From IMG/VR virus record IMGVR_UViG_3300037827_000415, positions 1-64,000 of that record: a stretch of 64,000 nt of DNA; one strand, 5' to 3'. The position numbers and the translations under genes were made by a program. This stretch comes from a virus. Within the stretch, counting starts at the first letter, position 1, and every line of letters begins with the position of its first letter. Below the pieces are notes generated by a model. The model was not told the origin of the DNA and did not search any database. It saw only the letters and a list, made by a program, of their open reading frames with translations. Positions 1 to 7,462 of this stretch are shown piece after piece.

Positions 1-10
1 CCATTGCCAT
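1..10 (-). CDS. Start of a gene running off the left edge
   Basis: On the minus strand there are two in-frame ATG codons, at 10 and at 4, downstream of the stop of the 29-211 gene. GGAG lies 3 nt before the first ATG and 9 nt before the second, so the ATG at 4 has the better spacing. Almost nothing of the gene is visible. It is read in the same direction as the neighbours at 29-1101 and is probably part of the same operon. Confidence 0.3.
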
Positions 11-28
11 TCGCTCCGTTCTTCCGAA

Positions 29-211
29 TCACGCCACCCCATCGAATCGGTCAGTGCCGCTACAAATCCGATGATAATCACGGCCTTCAATTCGATACCA
101 CGGCTCATCTCTGCCTTGTACGAGCCGGCCGCCGCACTCCCAGCAACATCGGTCGCCCAAGGTGAGCGCGGACTTCATGAACAGCCACAGCGACCACATG
201 AATGTTTTCAT
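29..211 (-). CDS. Small cysteine/histidine-motif protein, unknown function
   Basis: 60 residues. The start ATG overlaps the stop of the preceding gene (208-873) in an ATGA arrangement, which supports it as a real, translationally coupled gene. It has a hydrophobic N-terminal third followed by CxxC (residues about 23-26) and HxxC (about 47-50), a likely single zinc site. No family is recognised. It may be a small accessory protein of the head/packaging cluster, inferred only from position. Confidence 0.6.
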   Translation of the reverse strand: MKTFMWSLWLFMKSALTLGDRCCWECGGRLVQGRDEPWYRIEGRDYHRICSGTDRFDGVA

Positions 212-873
212 TCCGGCTTGTGTCCGTTCCCGTTTCGTTTGATCCGATCCAGCAACGACGTGGACTCGTCGGGCATCTCGGGCCGCTCAGCAGGCGTGGG
301 CGTGTCCGCTTGCCCCTCGGGCGCCGCACCATCCTCAGCAGTCGGCACAAGGCCGCGTTGCCCGCCCTCGGGCTTCTCGTGCAAGGCTGTGATTGGAGCG
401 GATGGCTGATCAGGCGTCAGTGGCTGCGTGCTTGGACACGGCAGTCCAGACTGAATCAGCCGCATCAAACCCGACATCGGATCCGAAGCAGGCTGATCAC
501 CCGCCGCAATCACATTCACTTGGCCGATCACTGTCTGGTTGGCCTGCGGCACGACCGGAGCGGGGTTCGGCAACGGGTCGCGGCCGCGGTCGCAGAGAAT
601 GTCTAGGAGCTTGGCCTCGCGTCGCTGGTTAACGCTGTCGATGTAAGCGAGAGCCCGCGTCGCCTCGATGCGTGCCTTCGCCTTCGGGTGATATGTGGCG
701 ATGTGCAGCAGCCCGTCGATGTGAACTTGCTGCTTGGCCGGATCGCGGCTCCAGTGGTTCGCCAAGGCGTCGCGGAGAATCGCGATGTCCGGCCGCTCGG
801 GCAACATCGACACGGGCGAATCGTCCGGCACTCCGGCGATGCTGGTCGACAGGGCTGAGGCTTGGATCACCAT
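208..873 (-). CDS. Phage protein, possible small terminase-like subunit
   Basis: 221 residues. Residues about 25-95 are predicted mostly helical and rich in Arg/Lys/Ala (RDALANHW, ARIEATRALAYID, REAKLLDIL). The rest is proline- and glutamate-rich and looks disordered, ending in a short basic helix. A helical DNA-binding N-terminus and acidic/proline tail fits a small terminase subunit, but no diagnostic motif is visible and the large subunit is not in the window. The ATG follows the stop of the 877-1101 gene by 3 nt and overlaps the next gene by ATGA. Function is uncertain. Confidence 0.6.
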   Translation of the reverse strand: MVIQASALSTSIAGVPDDSPVSMLPERPDIAILRDALANHWSRDPAKQQVHIDGLLHIATYHPKAKARIEATRALAYIDSVNQRREAKLLDILCDRGRDPLPNPAPVVPQANQTVIGQVNVIAAGDQPASDPMSGLMRLIQSGLPCPSTQPLTPDQPSAPITALHEKPEGGQRGLVPTAEDGAAPEGQADTPTPAERPEMPDESTSLLDRIKRNGNGHKPE

Positions 874-876
874 TGA

Positions 877-1101
877 TCACTTGCCGTCTTCGGTCGGAGC
901 AAGTGGACGGTCGTATCCAAGAACCCGTTTCACTGACGGCCATCCGAGCGGAGCCTTTACGGCACCGAGTTTCGACTCGATGTCGCGAACCCGAAGATCT
1001 GTCCCGATTGAAATCAGCGCGAGCCCCAGGACGCAAAGTCGCATCAGCCACAACAGGGTCGTTCGCTGTTCAAGATTTTTGATTCGCTCTTCGTGGTCCA
1101 T
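877..1101 (-). CDS. Small single-TM protein with coiled N-terminus
   Basis: 74 residues. A short charged segment (MDHEERIKNLEQR) is followed by a hydrophobic helix at about residues 15-36 (LLWLMRLCVLGLALISIGT) and a soluble C-terminal tail. This plan, N-terminal coil then one membrane helix, resembles small phage holin-accessory or XhlA-like proteins, but it is too short to assign. It lies 3 nt before the 208-873 gene in the same operon. Confidence 0.6.
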   Translation of the reverse strand: MDHEERIKNLEQRTTLLWLMRLCVLGLALISIGTDLRVRDIESKLGAVKAPLGWPSVKRVLGYDRPLAPTEDGK

Positions 1102-1233
1102 GCCAATCTCCCGACGCCCACCGAGGAGGGGGTGTCCATTGGATTATTTTTGCCGGTGGGCGGCGGTTGGGGCAAGGTCAAGATCGGCGTGGCAGGACGG
1201 CTTGGTGGCCGGAGCCTGCCCTCCCAGACCGTT

Positions 1234-1371
1234 TCAGGTCCGCTGGATACGCCGCTTTCCAGTTGCGAGCATTTCAGTCCCAAAGCCGAAACGCCGCTGC
1301 CAGACCTGATGGTTACACGCGAGACACGAATTCGGGATCGCGTTTCCCTCTTTCGCTCGCCGCTTCACCAT
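1234..1371 (-). CDS. Candidate 45-residue basic protein
   Basis: A short open frame starting MVKRRAKEGN, with a CxxC (CLACNH) and many Arg/Lys residues. It lies downstream of a good minus-strand promoter (1537-1566) and upstream of the 877-1101 gene, in the same direction. The ribosome-binding site is weak (AGGA 3 nt before ATG). It could be a tiny zinc-binding protein or a chance frame. Confidence 0.35.
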   Translation of the reverse strand: MVKRRAKEGNAIPNSCLACNHQVWQRRFGFGTEMLATGKRRIQRT

Positions 1372-1976
1372 CGTCCTATTCCCGGGCAAGTTTCCCCACC
1401 CAGCTTTCGGTCATTCAGCAAAGCAATTCCACGGAAAACAAGTTCAGAACCAGTTCATCAAATGTGGTCGACGGTTAACTCTTCATTGGGCGTCTCCTTT
1501 GGGCCTTCGCATCGCGTTTTGGTCATCCCAATTCGCAGATTATCAAAACGCCGGGCGATGCGTCAAATTTTTGTCGCGGGGCCGAAATTTGTGCTGCTTG
1601 GTGAGTTATCCTCAGCCTGTTACAAACTACCCTGATCTCTGAATACGACCTGTCCCATAGGGACCGCTCCCTTCGCTCACTCGCTCCCAACGTCGGAGGG
1701 CTTTCCAGGGGGATGCTAACCGGGCTGTTTGGTTATGCGCTGGAAACCGTTCAAATTAGACGTTCGTCACGAATTTTGAGCGAAGTTTCGCGATTCACGA
1801 CGCAATTTCGCAGTAAGCACCTTCGTTTTTGAGGCGAAGGCATTACGTCGTGCCCGTGGTGTTTCGATTCTTGAGAACACTCTTCCGCACGGCCCCAACG
1901 GCAAATCTTCTGGGGCACTCCCCGGCTTTACGTACACCCTGCCAAGTCTCTTTACCGTTCGGCAGGGGGCGGTCTC
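1372..1976. other. Intergenic stretch without a convincing gene
   Basis: About 600 bp in which I see no supportable coding frame. It holds a minus-strand promoter (1537-1566), a small hairpin GTCCC-ATA-GGGAC near 1651-1663 and a longer inverted repeat, CCCTGCC at 1937-1943 with GGCAGGG at 1961-1967, without a T-run. Short imperfect palindromes around 1765-1850 (GCGAAG/CTTCGC themes) are also present. It could hold a regulatory RNA or origin-like sequence, but nothing specific is recognised. Confidence 0.4.
1537..1566 (-). promoter_or_regulatory. Minus-strand promoter, TTGACG-18-TAATCT
   Basis: Reading the minus strand, an A/T-rich stretch (CAAAAATT) leads into TTGACG, an 18-bp spacer and TAATCT. 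This matches the promoter design repeated across the window (TTGAC plus exactly 18 bp). It would drive the genes at 1371 and below. Confidence 0.65.
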
Positions 1977-2162
1977 TCACCCGCAGTCACCGGTGTTGCC
2001 AACGAACAACTCGCATGGCGAATCGTCCCAATGGCACCTCTCGCGAGTCGGCGGGCACCGCGAAAGGCCACCGCATCGGCTAAACTTCAACACCGATGCG
2101 TTATTCCCGCTGCCGGTCGTGAACCCGGCGACACTTGAGCGGGCGATCGAAAATGAAGTCAT
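1977..2162 (-). CDS. Candidate small Cys-rich protein after RNase H
   Basis: 61 residues whose ATG overlaps the RNase H stop codon as ATGA, the coupling used by most gene pairs here. The C-terminal half has five cysteines (RCGGLSRC, RCHW, SPCE, GDC). There is no recognisable family and the N-terminus is low in complexity, so this may be a chance frame that happens to overlap. Confidence 0.35.
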   Translation of the reverse strand: MTSFSIARSSVAGFTTGSGNNASVLKFSRCGGLSRCPPTRERCHWDDSPCELFVGNTGDCG

Positions 2163-2782
2163 TTATTCGATAAGTGCCGCTCCCGTAAGGTTTTCATGCC
2201 GATCGGATAACACTGCGATGCTTCCGCGTCGGCGACCGTGTTGTGTTCTCGGGGAACCCATTCCGCTTTCCACTCGCGGCCGGCCAAGATCTCCAAGCAG
2301 CGGGCACGAAGCTTTTGCAGGTGCGACTTATTGCACTTCCACGAACCGGAGAGTTGGTAGACCACGAGCTTGCTGTCACCGCGGATCGTGATCGGTCCGG
2401 GAAGTTTCAGTTCGACCAGCGCGATCTTCAGTGCCGTGCCGAGCCCGCACCATTCTGCGTGGTTATTCGTGGTCTGGGGGCCTTCGGCGATGATTTTGTG
2501 GCCGCGGTGGACTTCGACGCCTTCCGAGAAGATTTGCCAACCGATGGCTTCCGTGCCGCCCGGATTACGGGGCTCGTTGGCGCCGTCGAAGTAGATCAGC
2601 ACGCCGGTTGTGACGTGCGGGGGGGCCGGGCCGTCGCCGCGGCCAGTCTCGCTCTTCGGGGCGTTGTACTGATACCGCCCGCAGACGCAGTAAACGCAGT
2701 CCTGACCGGATTTCTGGGTGATGGTGCCTGTCTCGCCGCCGCACCAGCGGCAGGGGGCTCGCATCGTGAACGCTTCGGGCAT
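2159..2782 (-). CDS. Ribonuclease HI with N-terminal zinc ribbon
   Basis: 207 residues. RNase HI cuts the RNA strand of RNA:DNA hybrids, for example primers at the replication fork. The N-terminal 45 residues carry two CxxC pairs (CRWCGG and CVYCVCG), a likely zinc ribbon. The RNase H fold follows: IYFDGANEPRNPGG supplies the first catalytic Asp, NHAEWCGLGTAL the catalytic Glu, RGDSKLVVYQLSG the second Asp and HNTVADAEA the C-terminal Asp region. All four acidic positions appear intact. The zinc-ribbon fusion is an addition to the usual ~150-residue enzyme. A divergent promoter region lies upstream (2905-2932). Confidence 0.9.
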   Translation of the reverse strand: MPEAFTMRAPCRWCGGETGTITQKSGQDCVYCVCGRYQYNAPKSETGRGDGPAPPHVTTGVLIYFDGANEPRNPGGTEAIGWQIFSEGVEVHRGHKIIAEGPQTTNNHAEWCGLGTALKIALVELKLPGPITIRGDSKLVVYQLSGSWKCNKSHLQKLRARCLEILAGREWKAEWVPREHNTVADAEASQCYPIGMKTLRERHLSNK

Positions 2783-2904
2783 CGATCACCGCGCGTAAAA
2801 AGAACCGCCTCATCAGAGTTTTCTCACGACACTGGGGAGGCGGTTCAAGAAGCAGCTTTCGCCGCGTGAATCGTCATTTTACCCAGATGCCGTGAGATTG
2901 GTCC

Positions 2905-2932
2905 AATTTAATCCGGCCGGCGGACCTGTCAA
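2905..2932 (-). promoter_or_regulatory. Minus-strand promoter for the RNase H gene
   Basis: Minus strand: TTGACA, 16-bp spacer, TAAATT. It faces away from the plus-strand promoter at 2946-2975, and the two -35 boxes are only 13 bp apart, so one DNA-bound repressor could cover both. Confidence 0.5.
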
Positions 2933-2945
2933 GCCCGAAATTTCT

Positions 2946-2975
2946 TTGACACGAGCGTGCGACAGCCGATATAAT
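2946..2975 (+). promoter_or_regulatory. Perfect sigma70-type promoter for the plus-strand early cassette
   Basis: TTGACA at 2946-2951 and TATAAT at 2970-2975, separated by 18 bp. Both hexamers match the vegetative sigma consensus exactly, which is rare and points to very strong early transcription of the 3.0-5.3 kb genes. Transcription should begin near 2982, which rules out the upstream GTG at 2981 as the start of the first gene. Confidence 0.85.
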
Positions 2976-3007
2976 TCGATGTGATTTACCGGATAGGAGT
3001 CATTGAA

Positions 3008-3217
3008 GTGGAAAACGAGTCAGACGACCAAACGATCCGCCTGTATGTCACGCTGCCGAAGCCGACGGTTGACGCAATCGACCTATTGCGTGGACCAATT
3101 ACACGTAACGAGTGGCTGTATAAGCAGATAATGCAATCGATCGGCCGCAAAGACTTGGCTGATTTGCACCGCGGGAGGGGCCGGCCTAGAAAAAACATCA
3201 CATTTTCAGAAAAATAG
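3008..3217 (+). CDS. Ribbon-helix-helix DNA-binding protein with AT-hook-like tail
   Basis: 69 residues from the GTG at 3008, chosen because AGGAG lies 9 nt upstream and because the promoter start site excludes the GTG at 2981. A beta strand (TIRLYVTLPKPTVDA) and two helices (DLLRG, TRNEWLYKQIMQSI) fit the Arc/MetJ/CopG ribbon-helix-helix fold, which binds DNA as dimers. The C-terminus has GRGRPRK, an AT-hook-like minor-groove motif. As the first gene after a perfect promoter and next to a divergent one, it is a likely early repressor, by inference. Confidence 0.7.
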   Translation: MENESDDQTIRLYVTLPKPTVDAIDLLRGPITRNEWLYKQIMQSIGRKDLADLHRGRGRPRKNITFSEK

Positions 3218-3301
3218 CATCGATTTATCTTGCAAGGCGTCCGATCCTTGGTAAAATACACTCAGACGCGAACGAAACACCGGAAAAGAAAGGTCAAAAC
3301 G

Positions 3302-3514
3302 ATGCAATATACAATCGAAGCCATCCGCGGAATGGACCCCCAGAATCCTCGGCAAATCGACTTGGGAGTGATGGACGAAGACGGGACCGTGGTCGAGCGG
3401 TTCACCGCATCGTCCTACGGGAAGTCGTTCATGTGGGTCCGCCGCATGTATCGCTCGTACGCCTTCGATTTGGCCGCTGGCTTCCAAGCTGTCGAATCCG
3501 CGTTTTCCGCCTAA
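3302..3514 (+). CDS. Small early protein, unknown
   Basis: 70 residues. The start is the ATG 4 nt after the leader element GAAAGGTCAA (3288-3297). The N-terminal half (MQYTIEAIRG, DLGVMDEDGTVVERF) looks like a small beta sheet, followed by a helix with aromatic and Arg residues (FMWVRRMYRSYAFDL). No family is recognised. Similar tiny genes fill early regions of many phages and often target host functions. Confidence 0.65.
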   Translation: MQYTIEAIRGMDPQNPRQIDLGVMDEDGTVVERFTASSYGKSFMWVRRMYRSYAFDLAAGFQAVESAFSA

Positions 3515-3573
3515 TCGATCCTCATCCACCGGCATTCCACGGAGTGCCGAGACACGATGCCCGACAGTCCCTC

Positions 3574-3591
3574 AAAAAGTCGAAAGGTCAA
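3574..3591 (+). promoter_or_regulatory. Repeated leader element AAAAAGTCGAAAGGTCAA
   Basis: This 18-nt element stands immediately before the start codon of several plus-strand genes: identical copies at 3574-3591, 3805-3822 and 8406-8423, and variants at 3288-3297, 7772-7787, 10067-10081 and 31784-31799. The core GAAAGG can pair with the 3' end of 16S rRNA just outside the usual GGAGG region, so it works as a ribosome-binding site, but conservation extends well beyond that on both sides. In each protein gene the ATG follows 1-5 nt after TCAA. Confidence 0.8.
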
Positions 3592-3595
3592 AGCG

Positions 3596-3784
3596 ATGCG
3601 GAAAGATCAAAAGGCAGGCTGGCGTGGAATGGATCCCGCCGTCGCAAGAGAACAGAACCGGATCTTTTATCTCCAGGTCTTCGCGGATTACGCGATCCAA
3701 ATTATGGCCTGTGAAGCACTCGGCATTGTGTTGCCGTTTCCGGTCGAATTGCACTATGCCGCTTTCACCGAAATATTCGCTTAG
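3596..3784 (+). CDS. Small early protein, unknown
   Basis: 62 residues from the ATG 4 nt after the leader element at 3574-3591; a longer frame from 3557 would translate through that leader and is less likely. Basic N-terminus (MRKDQKAGWRG) and a long helix with aromatic residues (REQNRIFYLQVFADYAIQI). Unknown function. Confidence 0.6.
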   Translation: MRKDQKAGWRGMDPAVAREQNRIFYLQVFADYAIQIMACEALGIVLPFPVELHYAAFTEIFA

Positions 3785-3823
3785 TCCGTTCTCTTTCCCC
3801 CACCAAAAAGTCGAAAGGTCAAA

Positions 3824-4159
3824 ATGATCAACTCCACCCCCCAGACCGAACAACTCGCCTCCACATTCACCCGCACGGTCCTCGCCCTGCCATCCGTGGG
3901 CGACCTGATCGACGAGCTCGGCACCGTCAACGCCGAACTGGCCGACCTTGAGAAACGCAAGGAACGCCTGCGAGACGCCCTGATCGCGGCCGGCGTGTCC
4001 GAAGGCGAAGGCACGCTCTTCCGTGCGACTGTGAGCCATGCTGAGGTGTCCCGCGTGGATTGGAAGGCCGTCGCTGAGAAGTTGGAGCCGAGCCGGCAGT
4101 TGATCGTGGCACACACGAGCGTCGTGCCGCGAGTGACTGTGAAAGTAGTCAGCCGATGA
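3824..4159 (+). CDS. Phage protein with coiled coil, unknown
   Basis: 111 residues, start placed by the leader element at 3805-3822. An alpha-helical segment at about residues 28-62 (IDELGTVNAELADLEKRKER) is a clear coiled coil with LRDALIAAG after it; the C-terminus is a short beta-rich domain (FRATVSHAEVSRVDW, VVPRVTVKVV). Small proteins with this plan are common in phage replication regions. It overlaps the next gene by ATGA. Confidence 0.7.
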   Translation: MINSTPQTEQLASTFTRTVLALPSVGDLIDELGTVNAELADLEKRKERLRDALIAAGVSEGEGTLFRATVSHAEVSRVDWKAVAEKLEPSRQLIVAHTSVVPRVTVKVVSR

Positions 4160-4386
4160 GTACCCGCCGGTTATTCATCAGCCACGACTGGCATCCCGGC
4201 GCGGATCCCAATCAACTGATCGTGTTGGAAAAGTGCCGAGACTGCCCCGAGTGCCTTGCGTACGACGATGAATGCTCGCTCATGTTTCAGGGCGTCTACG
4301 ACGATCTTGATTCTTTCCCAAAGTTTTGCCCGCTCCCCATTCTGTCGTACCCCGGAACCAAGCGACAGTTCAAGAAAGGCGAGTGA
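4156..4386 (+). CDS. Small Cys-rich phage protein
   Basis: 76 residues, coupled by ATGA to the gene before. CRDCPEC followed by DDECSLMF gives four cysteines in a compact array that may bind a metal. Acidic middle, basic end (KRQFKKGE). No family recognised. Confidence 0.65.
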   Translation: MSTRRLFISHDWHPGADPNQLIVLEKCRDCPECLAYDDECSLMFQGVYDDLDSFPKFCPLPILSYPGTKRQFKKGE

Positions 4387-4389
4387 GCC

Positions 4390-4611
4390 ATGAAGACGGC
4401 CCGCGACATGACGAAAAAGCAGTTCGACGACGCTTGCCGTGAACTCGGATTCGAGACGCACGGAATCATGGGCTACTACCGCCTGCCGTTACCGAAGAAC
4501 AGGGTTTGCGTCTCGATCCACAATGCTGGTAAGCGTCGTCGCGATCAACTGGCATACCTCATCGAGCAGGACCGCATTCAGGCCGACAAATATGGCCGAA
4601 AGGACGATTGA
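4390..4611 (+). CDS. Small phage protein, unknown
   Basis: 73 residues, 3 nt after the preceding stop, with GAGTGAGCC before the ATG. The sequence (KKQFDDACRELGFE, GYYRLPLP, VCVSIHNAGKRRRDQLAYL) looks like a small alpha/beta protein. Part of the 3.8-5.3 kb operon. Function unknown. Confidence 0.65.
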   Translation: MKTARDMTKKQFDDACRELGFETHGIMGYYRLPLPKNRVCVSIHNAGKRRRDQLAYLIEQDRIQADKYGRKDD

Positions 4612-4613
4612 CC

Positions 4614-5087
4614 ATGACTGACACGCCGAAGTATCGATTGGAAGCGACAGCACGCATTGCGAGCGGGTTTGTCGCTCTTGGAATCTGGGACGAACGCGAT
4701 CAGCGGCTCGCCCAGTGCAATACTGCCGACATTGACCATGCTGCGAAGTGGGCGAACGAACAAATCCTGTTTTACGAGATCGGCAACACGGCGGACGTGC
4801 AACGGGAGATTGATCGGGCCTTCGCTGCGTTGAAGCCGGCGATCGACGGCCGGGAGGGGCTGATCGACGCGACGTTTGAGGTTATCGCCGATGGCGGCAC
4901 GGCGTTCCCATGCAATCACGGCACGAAGGATTTCGGGCCGGGGATGTCGCTAAGAGACTGGTTCGCGGGGCTGGCGATGTCAGCCGAGATTCGCAGGGAT
5001 ATGGCCGAAGAGTACGAGACGGTCGCGGAGCGTGCGTATCAGCACGCCGACGCAATGCTCGACGCACGCAACAAAAAAGCCGACTGA
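4614..5087 (+). CDS. Phage protein with LRDWFAG-type C-terminal domain
   Basis: 157 residues from the ATG at 4614; the in-frame TTG at 4608 is less likely. The C-terminal third (GMSLRDWFAGLAMSA followed by a helix ending in basic residues) is a motif I know from many small phage and prophage proteins of undetermined function. The N-terminal two thirds is a separate alpha/beta domain with several Trp and Asp residues. It is probably an early accessory protein. Confidence 0.65.
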   Translation: MTDTPKYRLEATARIASGFVALGIWDERDQRLAQCNTADIDHAAKWANEQILFYEIGNTADVQREIDRAFAALKPAIDGREGLIDATFEVIADGGTAFPCNHGTKDFGPGMSLRDWFAGLAMSAEIRRDMAEEYETVAERAYQHADAMLDARNKKAD

Positions 5088-5099
5088 GAGTTCCGAGCA

Positions 5100-5282
5100 A
5101 TGATCTATACCGCGAATGTCGATTGTCCAGAGAAGTGTCAAGTTCCCGAAGGCTTCACGATGCACGATTTTCCGCGTCCGCGTCACGCATGGCGGGATGT
5201 GATTATTTGCCCGCACGCGGAATGCGGCCGGTGCTTCTTGCTCGTCAAAGAGCCGCACGAGTCAAATGAAAAAGCCCGCTGA
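5100..5282 (+). CDS. Small Cys/His protein, unknown
   Basis: 60 residues. DCPEKC near the N-terminus and CPHAECGRC in the middle suggest a zinc-ribbon fold. Last gene of the first plus-strand cassette; its last codons overlap the hairpin that ends the convergent RecT operon. Confidence 0.6.
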   Translation: MIYTANVDCPEKCQVPEGFTMHDFPRPRHAWRDVIICPHAECGRCFLLVKEPHESNEKAR

Positions 5283-5298
5283 GAATTACTCAACGGGC
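5269..5298 (-). terminator. Rho-independent terminator of the RecT operon
   Basis: GCCCG-C-TGAG / CTCA-A-CGGGC hairpin at 5274-5298 followed, on the minus strand, by five T residues. It stands 40 bp after the minus-strand gene 5339-5710 and overlaps the end of the plus-strand gene 5100-5282, so it may serve both directions. Confidence 0.7.
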
Positions 5299-5338
5299 CT
5301 CTATCCGGATCGTAGGCCGGCTCCCCAAAACAGTGTAT

Positions 5339-5710
5339 TCACTTCGCGTTTGGATCCTTCGCGGTCGCCGGTGCGGTCGCTCCGCTTCCCCACCCGCCGC
5401 GTTCACGCTGACGCATGTAACCGCCCAGCCATTCGACGGATCGCTTGTCGTCGCGATGGAACGGATTCGACAGCGATGACAGCCCGAGCTTTGCGGCCCG
5501 TGCACCAGACTCCGCGTCACTGGCGTGGTCGTCACGGTCGTGCCAGTCGGGTCGCTCTTCCGGCTCGTCGTCCCGCGTCTGCCGCGAGTGCACGAGTTGC
5601 GGCCCGAGGACGACAGTCCCGCCGATGACCAGCCCCAAGAGCACGGCAAAGACGGCGACGACTGCGAGCAGCTTTGAGAAATCGAGATGATGCGTGTTTT
5701 CATCCGGCAT
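5339..5710 (-). CDS. Single-TM protein in the RecT operon
   Basis: 123 residues from the ATG at 5710, preferred over 5731 because GGGAG lies 7 nt upstream. A hydrophobic helix (LLAVVAVFAVLLGLVIGGTVV) at about residues 13-34 anchors a highly charged soluble domain (many D, R, E, H) with a Gly/Ala-rich end. Unknown function; a membrane-linked factor in the recombination operon is unusual. Confidence 0.6.
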   Translation of the reverse strand: MPDENTHHLDFSKLLAVVAVFAVLLGLVIGGTVVLGPQLVHSRQTRDDEPEERPDWHDRDDHASDAESGARAAKLGLSSLSNPFHRDDKRSVEWLGGYMRQRERGGWGSGATAPATAKDPNAK

Positions 5711-5759
5711 GAATCGCTCCCAGTGTTCCAATTGACCACACCATCCTAATCGGGTTTCA

Positions 5760-7016
5760 CTACGCTGTCTGCCCCGGTTTCGGCCCGACCAATGCCCACT
5801 TGCCTTCCAGCATGGCGGACAGGTTTTTCGCCTGAATCTCGGTCAGCAATTTGTGCTGTGCTCCCCACTTGATTTGGTTGCGGACGTCATCGACGACTTC
5901 GGAGTCCTTCGGCCCCTCGATGCCCTTGATCGTCTCTTCGTACATTTCCGTCGCCGTGGAACGCCATTCGGGCTCGGGAGCTGCGGCCTGCGTCGGGGCC
6001 TGAACCGGGGCTGCGGGTGAAGTGGTCTGTGCGGGTGGTGAGGGCTGAGTCGCAGTTCCCGCGTCGATGGCAGAATGGGCGGGATGCGTCGTCGGCTTTG
6101 GATCGGCCGGTGCGGCCGTCGCCGCTGGGGCCTTCGTTGCGGCCGGCCTGCCGCGTTTCTTCGCTTCTGCCGTGCCTTCGGCCGGCTTCCCGGCTGTCGA
6201 GTCACCCACGGGGGGGGACGCGGCCTGAGCGGTCTCCGGGGCTTGCGTGCGGGTTTCCAGGACGTTCGCCAGATGGTCTGATTTGGACTCGCCCGGCAGC
6301 CGGTCGGGAACGGGCCGATCATCGAATCCGTCGAAGTCCACAATTCGCCGCTGCGGATCCCCGCGTTCGGCCTGTTCATCCAGTTCGACCGCCATCGCAA
6401 GAGTCTGGCTGAGCTTCCAGACCTTTGAACTGCGGCGGATCGCCGTCTTTTTGGACATCTCCGAAAACTCGCTGAGCCAGACGTTTCGCTGCGGGATGCG
6501 AAGCAGTTCCGACTTCGGCACGACCGACAGTCCACGGCCGCCGCCGCGGGCCTCCCAGACGCAGTACGAAGCGACCACATTCTCTTGGATCATCGCCCGG
6601 TCAAGCGGAATCTCGTGCTCGATTTGCGGGCCGCTGATCGTGGCGTATTGCCGAAAGTCTTCGCCAGCCAGCACGACTTCCGCATAGACCGACTTGAGGA
6701 ACCGCGAGTTGTAGGCCAGTTCAAGAAAGCCGCGATAGCCGACAATCAACTGGCAAACCGGATTGTCCTTCCCGTATGCCACGAAATAGGCATGTCCAAG
6801 TGCCGATCCCGGAATGAGACCTAGAATCGCACAGTTCATCGCGGAGTCCGCGACGCTGCGCGGGGCGACGTTCGGGGGAAGCTTGTTCGCTTCCATCACG
6901 ACCGCGGACATGAAGTTTTCCACGTTCATGCCGGCCGGCAGTCGGCTCCGAATCGCCTCGGTGCCTTTGACGATCATCGTTGCTGCGGGATTTCTCGCCG
7001 CAATTGCTGTGCTCAC
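5760..7016 (-). CDS. recT: RecT-family single-strand annealing protein
   Basis: 418 residues. RecT proteins coat single-stranded DNA and anneal complementary strands in phage recombination, working with an exonuclease; the YqaJ-type nuclease at 39839-40780 is the likely partner. The N-terminal ~230 residues carry family landmarks (CAILGLIPGSALGHAYFVAYG, CQLIVGYRGFLELAYNS, ARGGGRGLSVV, SEMSKKTAIRR). An extended Ala/Pro/Thr-rich linker with an AT-hook-like KKRGRPA follows and then a ~60-residue C-terminal helical domain (about residues 355-412) not found in the usual ~270-residue protein. It overlaps the preceding gene by ATGA. Confidence 0.9.
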   Translation of the reverse strand: MSTAIAARNPAATMIVKGTEAIRSRLPAGMNVENFMSAVVMEANKLPPNVAPRSVADSAMNCAILGLIPGSALGHAYFVAYGKDNPVCQLIVGYRGFLELAYNSRFLKSVYAEVVLAGEDFRQYATISGPQIEHEIPLDRAMIQENVVASYCVWEARGGGRGLSVVPKSELLRIPQRNVWLSEFSEMSKKTAIRRSSKVWKLSQTLAMAVELDEQAERGDPQRRIVDFDGFDDRPVPDRLPGESKSDHLANVLETRTQAPETAQAASPPVGDSTAGKPAEGTAEAKKRGRPAATKAPAATAAPADPKPTTHPAHSAIDAGTATQPSPPAQTTSPAAPVQAPTQAAAPEPEWRSTATEMYEETIKGIEGPKDSEVVDDVRNQIKWGAQHKLLTEIQAKNLSAMLEGKWALVGPKPGQTA

Positions 7017-7462
7017 GTTTCTTGCCTTTCGCTCGTTTGGGTTTCGCTCACGCCCACCAAATCAACCGCACGCTCGCTCAAAAACAGCAGCATGGCCCCG
7101 AGTGCCGCGTGAAAAAGCGACTCAGGCCGCACGGCCGCTTGCGGGTCACTGGCCCGCAGTTTGTCCATCGCAATGCCGGCCACTTGCCCCGCGTCCGCTC
7201 GCCACTTGCTGGCACACTGGCGGCCCAGGAACATCGCGGTTTTCTCTTCGTCGGCCAGGATGGCGTCGAACATTCTCCGATTCGTATCGGACTTTATGCT
7301 CGGCACGCTGGCCCGGATTTCCGCGATCGCGATCTCGAACGCGACCGGCCGCAGCATCTGGATCGCGGCTTTTACCGCGGCGTCGACTTGCAGCGTGACC
7401 TTGGCGACGAGTTCGGCTGCGGCTTGCTCGGCTACTGGATCGGCTACTGGATCGGCTGTCAT
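7013..7462 (-). CDS. Unknown protein co-transcribed with RecT
   Basis: 149 residues, alanine-rich and helical, starting with a duplicated VADP-VA run caused by a direct repeat in the DNA (GGCTACTGGATC twice near 7432-7455). It is coupled by ATGA to both neighbours, the RHH gene and RecT. Its position suggests a RecT accessory factor, but no motif supports this. Confidence 0.65.
   Translation of the reverse strand: MTADPVADPVAEQAAAELVAKVTLQVDAAVKAAIQMLRPVAFEIAIAEIRASVPSIKSDTNRRMFDAILADEEKTAMFLGRQCASKWRADAGQVAGIAMDKLRASDPQAAVRPESLFHAALGAMLLFLSERAVDLVGVSETQTSERQET

Noticed and set aside
2790-2815. CTGATGAG on the minus strand upstream of RNase H, as in a hammerhead ribozyme core
   Set aside because: No GAAA partner in the right position and no matching stems were found.
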